In this document: piece after piece, positions 46,150-54,965 of the stretch
Layout of the letters: each line of letters begins with the position of its first letter
Position numbering within the stretch: position 1 is the first letter of the stretch
NCBI RefSeq assembly: GCF_018982965.1
Contig: NZ_JACBYP010000005.1
Span: 1-64,000, forward strand
DNA from: Streptomyces mayonensis
GTDB taxonomy: Bacteria; Actinomycetota; Actinomycetes; Streptomycetales; Streptomycetaceae
Direction of reading: 5' to 3'
DNA: 64,000 nt
Position numbers and translations under genes: made by a program
Notes under the pieces: generated by a model
The model's input: only the letters and a program-made list of their open reading frames with translations
Told to the model about the DNA's origin: nothing
Database searches by the model: none

Positions 46150-46186
46150 CGCGACCGCGCGCCCGCTGCAGGCGGGCGCCGTCGCG
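46150..46186 (+). terminator. Strong two-part hairpin between dehydratase and symporter genes
   Basis: GCGCCCGC and GCGGGCGC form an 8-bp stem with a 5-base loop. Outer arms CGCGAC and GTCGCG add six more pairs. It starts 12 bases after the dehydratase stop. It may be an internal partial terminator that sets the ratio of dehydratase to transporter message, or a 3'-end stabiliser. Confidence 0.6.
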
Positions 46187-46305
46187 CCGGCGCAGCTCCA
46201 TCGACGCGCCACGTACGACACCGGGGACCGCGAGCCGCAGCGCACCGTCCCCGGAACCCCACGGGACAGGGCTACACACGATCGTCGTGCAAGGGAGCAC
46301 CAACG

Positions 46306-47655
46306 ATGACATCCACTACCGCCACCGACCGCCCGCCCCGGTCGAGGCTGAGCCGCCTGCTGCGTGAACTGTGGTTCCAGGTCGTCCTGGCCGCCGTCCT
46401 CGGTATTGCCGTCGGACTGGTCGCGCCGGGGTTCGGTGAGGAACTCAAGCCGCTGAACGACTGGTTCATCGCGCTGGTCAAGATGATCGTGATCCCGGTC
46501 GTCTTCTGCGTGGTCACCACCGGCATCGCCTCCATGGACAACCTGCGCAAGGCCGGCCGCATCGGCGTCAAGGCGATCGGGTACTTCCTGGTGCTGTCGC
46601 TGGTCTCGATGCTGATCGGCCTCGTGGTCGCCAACATCTTCCACCCCGGCACCGGCCTGGACGTCGACCCCTCCACGCTGCGGGCCGACGACGTGCCGGA
46701 GACCGCCACCGAACACGCCACCTTCACCGGCTTCATCTCCTCGCTGATCCCCACCTCGCTGCTCGGGGCGATCACGGGCGACGCGATCCTGTCCGCGCTC
46801 ATGGTCTCCATCGTCTTCGGCGTCGCGCTGAACATGGCCGGTGAGGACGGCGCCCCGCTGACCCGCGGCATCAAGGCCCTCTCCGACGTGGTCTTCCGCA
46901 TCGTGGGCTGGGTGATGCGCCTGGCACCGCTGGGCACCTTCGGCGCACTGGCCACCGTCGTCGCCACGTACGGCGCCGAGAGCCTGAAGCAACTCGCCTA
47001 CCTGATCATCCTGTTCACTGCTACCTGCGTCCTCTACGTCCTGGTGATCCTCGGCGCCATCATGCGTGCCTGCCGCATGAACCTGTTCGCCCTGATGCGC
47101 TTCCTCAAGGCCGAACTCCTCGTCGCGCTGAGCACGTGTTCCAGCGAGGCCGTGCTGCCGCAGTTGGTGAAGAAGCTGGAGACGCTGGGCGTGGGCCGCC
47201 CTGTGGTCGGCATCGTCATCCCCTCCGGGTTCTCCTTCAACCTGGACGGGTCCGCCGTCTACCTCACGATGGCCTCGATGTTCCTGGCCCAGGCCATGGG
47301 CATCGACCTGTCCTGGCAGCAGCAGCTCGTCATGGTCGGCGTCATGATGCTCACCAGCAAGGGCACCGCGGGCATCGCCGGTGGCGCGTTCATCGTGCTG
47401 GCCAGCACTGTCACCGCGGTCGGCCACATCCCGCTGGCCGCGCTGTCGCTCATCGTGGGCGTCGACCGGATCCTCAACGAGGGCCGCGTCTTCATCAACG
47501 TCCTCGGCAACGCGGTGGCCACCATCGTGATCGGCAAGTGGGAGAAGGACTTCGACGCCGAACAGGCCCGCTCCGTGCTGCACCCGGACAAGGACAGGAC
47601 GCCGCCCCCGCCGCCCGCAGCCCTCGACACCACCAAGGTCGGCGCCGACAGCTGA
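46306..47655 (+). CDS. Dicarboxylate/cation symporter (DctA-like, second paralogue)
   Basis: A 449-aa DAACS-family transporter. Landmarks are LVKMIVIPVVFCVVTTGIAS, the hairpin LSTCSSEAVLPQLV, SGFSFNLDGSAVYLTMASMF and NVLGNAVATIVIG. It differs from the paralogue at 40468 in the serine-rich hairpin (STCSSE against TSSSES), which hints at different substrate preference. Its place directly after the dehydratase gene makes D-tartrate the probable substrate. The C-terminus is Pro-rich and cytoplasmic. Confidence 0.9.
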   Translation: MTSTTATDRPPRSRLSRLLRELWFQVVLAAVLGIAVGLVAPGFGEELKPLNDWFIALVKMIVIPVVFCVVTTGIASMDNLRKAGRIGVKAIGYFLVLSLVSMLIGLVVANIFHPGTGLDVDPSTLRADDVPETATEHATFTGFISSLIPTSLLGAITGDAILSALMVSIVFGVALNMAGEDGAPLTRGIKALSDVVFRIVGWVMRLAPLGTFGALATVVATYGAESLKQLAYLIILFTATCVLYVLVILGAIMRACRMNLFALMRFLKAELLVALSTCSSEAVLPQLVKKLETLGVGRPVVGIVIPSGFSFNLDGSAVYLTMASMFLAQAMGIDLSWQQQLVMVGVMMLTSKGTAGIAGGAFIVLASTVTAVGHIPLAALSLIVGVDRILNEGRVFINVLGNAVATIVIGKWEKDFDAEQARSVLHPDKDRTPPPPPAALDTTKVGADS

Positions 47656-47726
47656 CCCGCCCTCTTCCCGCCGACCGCCGGGCGACTTGGACACCCGGCG
47701 CCACACACCAGCAAAGGAACGTTCCG

Positions 47727-49142
47727 ATGAGCGCGCCCAGCGTCTCCTACTCGATCACCATCCGGCTCGAAGTCCCCGCGGGCGGCAGCGCCGTCTCGCA
47801 GCTGACGGCCACCATGGAAGCGCTGGGCGGCTCGGTCACCGCACTCGACGTCATCTCCTCCGACGCCGACCGCCTCGGCCTCGACGTCACCGTCGCCGCC
47901 ACCTCCACCACCCATGCCGAGGAGATCGTCGACAAGCTGCGCGGCATCGAGGGCGTCACGCTCGGCAAGGTGTCCGACCGTACGTTCCTCATGCACCTCG
48001 GCGGCAAGATCGAGATGGCGTCCAAGCACCCCATCCGCAACCGTGACGACCTGTCCATGGTCTACACGCCCGGCGTGGCCCGCATCTGCATGGCGATCGC
48101 CGAGAACCCCGAGGACGCCCGCCGCCTGACCATCAAGCGGAACACGGTTGCGGTCGTGACGGACGGCTCCGCCGTCCTCGGCCTCGGCAACATCGGCCCG
48201 ATGGCCGCCATGCCGGTCATGGAGGGCAAGGCGGCCCTCTTCAAGCGCTTCGCCGGCATCGACGCCTGGCCGATCTGCCTGGATACCCAGGACACCGACG
48301 CGATCGTCGAGATCGTCAAGGCCATCGCCCCCGGTTTCGCCGGCATCAACCTAGAGGACGTCTCGGCGCCCCGCTGCTTCGAGATCGAGGCCCGGCTGCG
48401 CGAGGCCCTCGACATCCCCGTCTTCCACGACGACCAGCACGGCACCGCCATCGTGGTGCTTGCCGCGCTGACCAACGCGCTGCGCGTCGCGAACAAGGAC
48501 ATGGGCGACATCCGCGTCGTCATGTCGGGCGCCGGCGCCGCCGGCACGGCCATCCTCAAGCTGCTGCTCGCGGCGGGCGTCAAGAACGCCGTCGTGGCCG
48601 ACATCCACGGTGTCGTGCACGCGGGCCGCGAGGACCTCAAGGACGCCGCGAGCGACTCGCCGCTGCGCTGGATCGCCGACAACACCAACCCCGAGGGCCT
48701 CACCGGCACCCTCAAGGAGGCCGTGCACGGCGCGGACGTGTTCATCGGCGTGTCCGCCCCGAACGTCCTGGACGGCGACGACGTGGCCGCCATGGCGGAC
48801 GGTGCGATCGTGTTCGCGCTCGCGAACCCGGACCCCGAGGTGGACCCGGCCGTGGCCCGCGAGACGGCGGCGGTCGTGGCCACCGGCCGCAGCGACTTCC
48901 CGAACCAGATCAACAACGTGCTGGTCTTCCCCGGCGTCTTCCGCGGCCTGCTCGACGCCCAGTCGCGCACGGTCAACACCGAGATGATGCTGGCCGCCGC
49001 CGCGGCCCTGGCCGGCGTGGTCGGCGAGGACGAGCTCAACCCGAACTACATCATCCCCAGCGTCTTCAACGACAAGGTCGCCGGCGCCGTCGCCGACGCC
49101 GTCCGCGACGCCGCCACCAATGCCGGCGCTCACCACCTCTGA
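47727..49142 (+). CDS. NAD-dependent malic enzyme with N-terminal ACT domain
   Basis: A 471-aa enzyme that oxidatively decarboxylates malate to pyruvate. Residues about 5-80 are an ACT-type regulatory domain. The catalytic part shows MVYTPGVARI, MEGKAALFKRF with the catalytic Lys, INLEDVSAPRCFEIE, FHDDQHGTAIV and the NAD site GAGAAGTAIL. In this operon it could drain malate or oxaloacetate-derived carbon to pyruvate. ATG start with AAAGGAA upstream. The ACT domain suggests allosteric control; the ligand is unknown. Confidence 0.92.
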   Translation: MSAPSVSYSITIRLEVPAGGSAVSQLTATMEALGGSVTALDVISSDADRLGLDVTVAATSTTHAEEIVDKLRGIEGVTLGKVSDRTFLMHLGGKIEMASKHPIRNRDDLSMVYTPGVARICMAIAENPEDARRLTIKRNTVAVVTDGSAVLGLGNIGPMAAMPVMEGKAALFKRFAGIDAWPICLDTQDTDAIVEIVKAIAPGFAGINLEDVSAPRCFEIEARLREALDIPVFHDDQHGTAIVVLAALTNALRVANKDMGDIRVVMSGAGAAGTAILKLLLAAGVKNAVVADIHGVVHAGREDLKDAASDSPLRWIADNTNPEGLTGTLKEAVHGADVFIGVSAPNVLDGDDVAAMADGAIVFALANPDPEVDPAVARETAAVVATGRSDFPNQINNVLVFPGVFRGLLDAQSRTVNTEMMLAAAAALAGVVGEDELNPNYIIPSVFNDKVAGAVADAVRDAATNAGAHHL

Positions 49143-49183
49143 CACCGACCGACCACTGCCTCACACCAGCGGAAACACACGTC

Positions 49184-50068
49184 ATGAAGCTGATGCGCAT
49201 CGGGCCTGCCGGCTCCGAACGCCCTGTCGTTCGCAACGACGCCCACACCTACATCGACGTCGGCGATCTCGTCGACGACTACGGCACAGCCTTCTTCGCG
49301 GCAGGCGGCCCCACACTCCTGGCTGGAGCCGTCGCCGAGCGCCGCGCCGCCGGCCGACTACACCCCTTCGACGGCCAACGCATCGGCGCACCGATCGCCC
49401 GCCCCCACCAGATCCTGGGCGTTGGCGCCAACTACCGCACGGTGGACTCGAACCGGTCGGCTCCCGAGGAACCCCTCGTCTTCACCAAGGCACCCAACTC
49501 CCTGTGCGGGCCCAACGACGACCTGATCATCCCGCGGGGCTCACACCACACCGACTGGGAGGTCGAGCTCGGAATCGTCATCGGATCCCGCAGCCACTGC
49601 CTCACCGACACCCACGAGGCCCTCGCCGCCATCGCCGGATACGTACTCGTCAACGACATCAGCGAGCGCACCTTTCAGCGCGAACGCGGCGGCCAATGGC
49701 TCAAGGGGAAATCCGCGCCCACCTTCACCCCCTGCGGCCCCTGGTTGTCCACCCCCGACTCCGTCGGAGACCCCGTAGAGCTCGACTTGTGGCTCGAGCA
49801 CAACACCACTCGCCGCCAAGACGGCAACTCCCGCGACATGATCTTCAGCCCAGCCTGGATTGTCCATCACCTCAGCCAGTTCATGGCCCTGGAGCCCGGC
49901 GACCTCATCAGCACCGGAACCCCCTTCGGAGCCGGCAAGGACCTCACCCCGCCCCAGTACCTCACTTCCGGCGACACTCTCACATGCGGTGCGGACGGGT
50001 TGGGCATCCAGCATCAGAGAGTGACGTCGGCCGACCGCGGGAGGATCAGAGACCGTCGTGCATCGTAG
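49184..50068 (+). CDS. Fumarylacetoacetate hydrolase (FAH) family protein
   Basis: A 294-aa enzyme of the FAH superfamily, which cleaves or decarboxylates 2-oxo acids using a metal held by Glu, Glu and Asp. Visible motifs are VGANYRTV, DWEVELGIVIG (metal-binding Glu pair), GYVLVNDISERTFQ (metal Asp), LKGKSAPTFTPCGPWL and ISTGTPFGAG. Members include oxaloacetate decarboxylase (FAHD1) and hydroxyheptadienedioate isomerase. Because tartrate dehydratase makes oxaloacetate, an oxaloacetate decarboxylase role is attractive but inferred. It has about ten extra C-terminal residues beyond the usual end. Confidence 0.87.
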   Translation: MKLMRIGPAGSERPVVRNDAHTYIDVGDLVDDYGTAFFAAGGPTLLAGAVAERRAAGRLHPFDGQRIGAPIARPHQILGVGANYRTVDSNRSAPEEPLVFTKAPNSLCGPNDDLIIPRGSHHTDWEVELGIVIGSRSHCLTDTHEALAAIAGYVLVNDISERTFQRERGGQWLKGKSAPTFTPCGPWLSTPDSVGDPVELDLWLEHNTTRRQDGNSRDMIFSPAWIVHHLSQFMALEPGDLISTGTPFGAGKDLTPPQYLTSGDTLTCGADGLGIQHQRVTSADRGRIRDRRAS

Positions 50069-50237
50069 TGGTCCCTTCGGGCCAGCAGTCGCACGCAGCC
50101 ACACCACAGGAGTTGGCCGGCTGGATTGGTGTGACGACGCGGATCCCGGAGTTCGACAAGCAAATCGATGCTGAACTGGAGCGGTTGGGGCACCCCAGTA
50201 CTCCCCCGGCAGGAAAGCGATGGCCCTGGCCCGCGCG

Positions 50238-50274
50238 CCGCTGCCGTCCTCGACCACGTCGAGGACGGCAGCGG
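50238..50274. terminator. Perfect 17-bp hairpin between convergent units
   Basis: Two 17-base arms (CCGCTGCCGTCCTCGAC and its exact complement) flank a 3-base loop. It lies 170 bases after the FAH-family gene and at the end of a minus-strand pseudogene, so it can serve as a bidirectional terminator. Confidence 0.8.
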
Positions 50275-50343
50275 GATTCGCACATTCAGGGCATGCCGGC
50301 CAGTCCTCCATGCCCTCGCTGCGGCCCGAACGTGCACGACGAT

Positions 50344-50584
50344 GTTGCGGTACCAGGAGCCGACGTCACTGACCTCGATCCCGGACATCACCGACGCGCT
50401 CCAGATGCCGGCACCGAAGTGGAGGCCGGGCGTCTTGATGATGTAGACGGTGTGCAGCACGCGCGGTGTACCGGACCCGTCGTCGGCCCAGTGGATGGCA
50501 AGGATGCGAACGCGCTCACGCAGGGGAAGCCTCAGGAAGACCGCCGGCTCGACCGGCTGCGGCGACGGGTTGCTGGATCCCCAT
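50344..50584 (-). pseudogene. Frameshifted N-terminal remnant of a DUF3556-like membrane protein
   Basis: An ATG at 50582-50584 has GAGGAG six bases upstream, but the coherent protein reads in the next frame: SSNPSPQPVEPAVF, LPLRERVRILAIHWADDGSG and TPRVLHTVYIIK. This resembles the start of DUF3556 transmembrane proteins, which as I recall are often encoded next to PucR-type regulators in actinobacteria. The similarity fades by VSDVGSWYRN, and only ~80 of several hundred residues remain. The frame loss and truncation indicate a dead gene. Confidence 0.45.
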
Positions 50585-50844
50585 GGGTGCTCCTCGTGGA
50601 TGGTCGTCCGGGCGGCACGCAGGAGTCGCTGCCCTGCCGGCGTTGGCACGCCGTCGGCCCAAAGGGCCGCGTCACGCGATCCGGAAGCACGGATTCTGGA
50701 AGCCGGTGAGACCTGGCACACTGTGCGCGCGAACCAAAAGAGCTGGTAAGCATTGGGCTTCGTACGCTGCTGTTCCGGCAGTGACAACCCAAGAGTCCGC
50801 CGCGCACCTGTGCCCGGGGACCGACGCAGGACGAAAGGCCGACC

Positions 50845-52131
50845 ATGGATCCCTCGGCGAACGGCGAGGAGATCGCCCGCCGCGCGGCCGCCCGCGTCGC
50901 CGACATCGCCGCGGCCACGAGCGCGCAACTCGACGACGTGGCGCGCGTGCTGCAGGTCGAGCTCGCCGAGTCGATCTCGGAGCTTCGCGGGGACCAGCTG
51001 ATGCTCGGCCTCCTCTACGCGAGTGTGGAGAGCAACGTGAAGACGTTCTTCGACATCGCGCGGTACGGGGTTCCGGTCGACACGGTGGAGGCACCATGGC
51101 CGGCCGTCGAGTACGCACGACGCCTTGCTCAGCGCGAGATCTCCTCGAACGCCCTGCTGCGCGCATACCGCCTCGGTCATCGGCGCGCCCTTGAGTGGGT
51201 GGCCGGGGAGCTGGCCGTCGTCGAGCCGGACGGCAGGGTCTCCTTCGCTGCGTTGCAGCTGCTTCAGGAAGCCGCCTTCGCCTACATCGACCGGGTTTCC
51301 GAGCTGGTCGTCGCGGAGTACGAGACCGAGCGGGAGCGGTGGCTGGCGAATCGCAACACGATCCGCGCGGCCACGCTGAGCGCGCTCCTCGCCGGCGAGG
51401 AGGTGGACGTGGCCACGGCGGAGCAGGTACTTGGCTACCGACTCCGCCAGGAGCACCTCGGACTCGTCCTCTGGGCGGACGAGCGGATGGCCTCGACGGG
51501 ACCGCTGGAGCGTCTTGGGCAGCTGACCGGCGAGATAGCCCAGGAGGTTGGTTCGGAGGGCTCGCCGCTGTTCGTCCCGCAGGACCGCTCGCTCGGCTGG
51601 GGCTGGGTGCCGCTGCCCGCAGGGGCGAGCATCGACCTCAACCGCTTGGCCCGAAGTCTTGCTGGGGCGGGGGATGAGGTGAAGGCGGCGATCGGCGCCG
51701 TCGGGACGGGACCGGCGGGCTTCCGTGCGACACATCGTCAGGCATTGCAGGCTCACCAGGTCGCCGTCGTCGGAGCTGATCGGGCCCACCGGATCACCTC
51801 GTTCACGGCCCCCGGACTCCGGGCAGCCGCGATCCTCGCAGGCGACCTCACGATCGCCCGCGACCTCGTCACATCGATGCTCGGGGGGCTGGCGCAGGAC
51901 GACGAAGGTGTCGAGCGGCTGCGTGAGACCCTCACCGTCTTCCTCCAGCAGAACCAGAGCTATGTCTCGACCGCTGCGAAGGTTCACCTTCACAAGAACA
52001 CGGTCAAGTACCGGGTGGACAAAGCGGTGCGGCTGCGAGGGCGGCCGATCGAGGAGGACCGGTTCGACCTCGAGCTCGCGCTCGCCGCATGCCGCTGGCT
52101 CGGACCTGCCGTGCTCCCCCGATCTCCGTGA
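50845..52131 (+). CDS. PucR-family transcriptional regulator
   Basis: A 428-aa regulator. The N-terminal half is helical (IARRAAARVADIAAATSAQL) with an LLRAYRLGHRRALEWV segment typical of RsbT-co-antagonist-like sensors. A GGDEF-like degenerate domain follows, and the C-terminus has the PucR helix-turn-helix AAKVHLHKNTVKYRVDKAVR. ATG start with GAAAGG upstream. It is divergent from the DUF3556-like remnant and upstream of an alpha/beta hydrolase gene, the likely target. Confidence 0.9.
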   Translation: MDPSANGEEIARRAAARVADIAAATSAQLDDVARVLQVELAESISELRGDQLMLGLLYASVESNVKTFFDIARYGVPVDTVEAPWPAVEYARRLAQREISSNALLRAYRLGHRRALEWVAGELAVVEPDGRVSFAALQLLQEAAFAYIDRVSELVVAEYETERERWLANRNTIRAATLSALLAGEEVDVATAEQVLGYRLRQEHLGLVLWADERMASTGPLERLGQLTGEIAQEVGSEGSPLFVPQDRSLGWGWVPLPAGASIDLNRLARSLAGAGDEVKAAIGAVGTGPAGFRATHRQALQAHQVAVVGADRAHRITSFTAPGLRAAAILAGDLTIARDLVTSMLGGLAQDDEGVERLRETLTVFLQQNQSYVSTAAKVHLHKNTVKYRVDKAVRLRGRPIEEDRFDLELALAACRWLGPAVLPRSP

Positions 52132-52477
52132 TCTCCACCAGATCCCCGCACGGATGAGAACGGATTGGTCCGCGCGCACTGAGGGAGCCGCTCTTTTTGG
52201 TGTGTCCGACCGAGGACTTCTTCGTCTGCACGGACGAGTCTGGGCCCCTCGCCATGGCGGAGGCAACGCCGTGAGCAGTGCGAGGATCACCAGCAGCACG
52301 GGGTGCTTCGCGAGGCTCCCGGCTCTTCCCGAGCGATCGGCGCGACGCCCATGACAGCGTGGTGGCGCGGCGGCTGCCGAAGTGGCGCGCATGCGCGGCG
52401 TGGACCGGCGTCCGCCGGTCAAGAACCGCCCATCGCCTTGAACATCGTCAGACGACGCAGTCAGAGAGGAGTGCAGC
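52132..52477. other. Intergenic region before the alpha/beta hydrolase gene
   Basis: No gene is supported in these 346 bases. Open readings on either strand have no family pattern. The promoter of the hydrolase gene probably lies here, but no clear hexamers or dyad were found. Confidence 0.5.
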
Positions 52478-53419
52478 ATGGCCGAGCCGCACGACGGCAC
52501 GTACACGACGTCGGAGGAGTGGTTCGACTCCGGCGGCACCCGCTGTGCCGCTCGCGTCCACCGGCCCACCGCTGCGGATCAGCCGTTGCCCGTCGTCGTG
52601 ATGGCGCACGGTTTCGGCGCGGTGCGGGCGCTACGGCTCTATGCCTACGCCGAGCGCTTCGCCGCCGCCGGATACGCCGTCGTCGTCTTCGACTACCGGG
52701 GTTTCGGGGAGAGCGAGGGTGCGCCGCGCCAGGTCCTGGACATCGCGATGCAGCACGAGGACTGGCGCGCCGCCCTCCGCTTCGCCAGGTCGCTTGAGGG
52801 GATCGACTCCGCACGAGTCGTGGCATGGGGTACCTCGTTCGCCGGCGGCCACGTCATCACCATCGCCGGCCGAGGAGAGCCTCTCGCCGCCGTCATCGCT
52901 CAGGTCCCGCACGTCAGCGGCCCGGCAGCCGTGAGGTCGACCGGCCTGCGGGCCGCCCTCAGGGTCGGCGTGCCGGGGATTCGTGATGCGATCGCCTCCC
53001 GGCTCGGTCGTGAACCTGTGTACGTCCAGAGCGTCGACCGTCCCGGACGCACCGCGATGATGACGTCACCGGACGCCTACCCGGGCATGCACACGCTCTT
53101 CCGCGAGTCGGGGCTGAAGGAGGACACCTACCCCCGCACGGTGGCAGCCCGCATCGCCCTGAAGATAGGCCTCTACTCGCCCCAGCGTTGGGCCGGCAAC
53201 ATCGAGTGCCCGGTCCTGGTCCAGATCGTCGCGCAGGACGCGATCACTCCCCGGCGCGTCGCCGAACGCGCAGCGGGCAGGATGCGGCACTCCACCGTCC
53301 GCGTCTACGACGGTGGCCACTTCGACCCCTACGTCGAGCCCCTGTTCGACGCCGTCGTCGCGGACCAGATCAAGTTCCTGCACCAGCACGTCCCTCTTCT
53401 GCCGCGAAGGCACGCATGA
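52478..53419 (+). CDS. Alpha/beta hydrolase
   Basis: A 313-aa cytoplasmic hydrolase. VVVMAHGFGAVRALRL carries the oxyanion HG, VVFDYRGFGESEG follows strand 4, and the nucleophile elbow is WGTSFAGGH (G-T-S-F-A-G). The acid and base appear as QDAIT and GGHFDPY near the C-terminus. This pattern resembles peptidase S15/acetyl-xylan-esterase-like hydrolases. Start ATG with GAGGAG upstream. Substrate unknown; the adjacent PucR-type gene may regulate it. Confidence 0.87.
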   Translation: MAEPHDGTYTTSEEWFDSGGTRCAARVHRPTAADQPLPVVVMAHGFGAVRALRLYAYAERFAAAGYAVVVFDYRGFGESEGAPRQVLDIAMQHEDWRAALRFARSLEGIDSARVVAWGTSFAGGHVITIAGRGEPLAAVIAQVPHVSGPAAVRSTGLRAALRVGVPGIRDAIASRLGREPVYVQSVDRPGRTAMMTSPDAYPGMHTLFRESGLKEDTYPRTVAARIALKIGLYSPQRWAGNIECPVLVQIVAQDAITPRRVAERAAGRMRHSTVRVYDGGHFDPYVEPLFDAVVADQIKFLHQHVPLLPRRHA

Positions 53420-53801
53420 ATCCCGCCCCGAACCGCTCTCGTCACCAGATCACCTCCGAGGCGGAAGCCGTCGCCATCCGCGGGCTCGATGACGCCACCA
53501 GCACCGCGCTTCGCGCTGGACATCACTTTCCTCCCGACGGCCGAGGACTGGCTCTGCCTCCCCAGCGAGTACGCGTCGGCCCACTTCCGCTACCACTCAC
53601 ACGAGTTGGGTATGCGGCAGAGCTGCGGCCTCACCCCGGCCGAGACCAGGCAAAGGCATCAACGCACCCTCGCGACACAACCATCGAGTGTCCAGGAGTA
53701 CGAGCAGACTTCACGCGCCGGCATCCACGTCGGCCTGCTCCAACTCGCCTGCAGCATCATCTGCTTGAGACGACTCCGCAACCTCACTTCGAAACGATCG
53801 G
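53420..53801. other. Stretch without a convincing gene between convergent units
   Basis: A plus-strand reading from about 53489 (PPAPRFALDITFLPTAEDW and onward) is open for ~100 codons but runs into the 3' end of the minus-strand exporter gene and matches no family I know. It could be a worn fragment. No terminator-like hairpin of note was seen. Confidence 0.4.
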
Positions 53802-54965
53802 TCAGACCGGTGCAGGCGCGGGCTCGGTGGGCCGGTCCTTGCGCAGGAGGCGGAGTTCGGTCACGACTGCCGAGGCGCAAAGGACCGCTGCCATCAACGG
53901 GAGCCAGCGCGGTGCCGCCTGCCCGAGGAACAGTCCGCCGGCCCCGCCGCCGAGTGCGGCGCCGACGTAGATGACGGAGCTGTTCAGGGACACGGCCACG
54001 GGGCCCGCCGGCCCGGCCAGTCGGAGCAGGCGGTGCTGTTGGGGTGCGGCGTACATCCAGCCGGTGACACCCCACAGCACCATGGCGACGAGCGCCCCCG
54101 GGAACGACCCGCTCAGCTGTGGCATCGCCAGGAAGGCGACCGTCATCCCTGCCACCGAGACCAGAACCAGTCGCCGGCCCGCCGGACGGTCCAGGTACGC
54201 GCCGGCGAGGGAGTTGCCGACCAGGCCGCCGAGTCCGAAGGCGAAGAGCAGCACCGCGAGCCGACTGCCCTCGCCGGCGGTGGCCCCGGCGAACACCGTG
54301 GCGGCATAGGTCAGCACCGCGTACTCCGCGATCACCGCGAAGATCGTGACGGTCAGAACCATGCGGACCAGAGGTCCACGCAGGGCGGCGAACCTTTCCC
54401 CCGGCCGTTGCGCGGTGTGCTGGGAGCCGACGCCGCGCAGCCCGGCTGCGAGGGGCACGGCCACGGCGGCGGTGGCCGCTGCGAGGGCCGCCAGAGTCGG
54501 ACGCCAGCCGAAGACGTCTGCCGCCCAGGTGCCCGAGGGCACCCCCACCACCGACCCCATCACCAGGCCGCTGGTGACCAGCGCGAGGGACTTGCCCGAG
54601 CGACCTTTCGGGGCGAGGGCCGCCGCGAGCGAGCTCGCGTGCGGAGTGAACTGGCTGGCCCCGGCCGCGACGAGCAGCCGCCCGGCCATGGCGGTCGGCA
54701 GCGAGCCGGCGACCGCGCACACCACGTTCCCCAGGGCGACGGCGACCAGTGCCGCGGTGAGCGCGGCCCGTGGTGACCGGCGGCTGAGGGGGCCCGCGAG
54801 CAGCGGGCCGAGAACTGCGTACCCGACGGAGAACACCGTCATGAGCTGTCCCGCCGCCGATACGGAAACGTCCAGCGAGGCGCCGATCTGGGGAAGCATG
54901 CCGGCGATGACGAACACGTCGGTGCCGATGAGGAACGTTCCCACGGCCAGCAGCAGAGGTCTCAT
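53802..54965 (-). CDS. MFS exporter, DHA1-type (12 helices)
   Basis: A 387-aa membrane protein. The first helix reads LLLAVGTFLIGTDVFVIAGM, motif A-like sequence is GPLSRRSPRAAL, and GVPSGTWAADVFGWR marks motif C/central loop. About 12 hydrophobic segments are visible. The family includes Cmx/AraJ-like drug exporters. The ATG overlaps the thioesterase stop (ATGA). As the last gene of the NRPS-PKS operon it probably exports the product or gives self-resistance. Confidence 0.9.
   Translation of the reverse strand: MRPLLLAVGTFLIGTDVFVIAGMLPQIGASLDVSVSAAGQLMTVFSVGYAVLGPLLAGPLSRRSPRAALTAALVAVALGNVVCAVAGSLPTAMAGRLLVAAGASQFTPHASSLAAALAPKGRSGKSLALVTSGLVMGSVVGVPSGTWAADVFGWRPTLAALAAATAAVAVPLAAGLRGVGSQHTAQRPGERFAALRGPLVRMVLTVTIFAVIAEYAVLTYAATVFAGATAGEGSRLAVLLFAFGLGGLVGNSLAGAYLDRPAGRRLVLVSVAGMTVAFLAMPQLSGSFPGALVAMVLWGVTGWMYAAPQQHRLLRLAGPAGPVAVSLNSSVIYVGAALGGGAGGLFLGQAAPRWLPLMAAVLCASAVVTELRLLRKDRPTEPAPAPV

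Noticed and set aside
50014-52569. Minus-strand open frame of 851 codons covering the PucR gene
   Set aside because: The PucR gene on the plus strand has a ribosome site, correct codon bias and a clear HTH. Only the small part near 50344-50584 of the minus frame has protein-like sequence, and that is listed as a pseudogene.
53489-53974. Plus-strand ORF of 161 aa after the alpha/beta hydrolase gene
   Set aside because: Its second half is antisense to the MFS exporter gene, and the first half matches nothing known. Kept only as a possible worn fragment.
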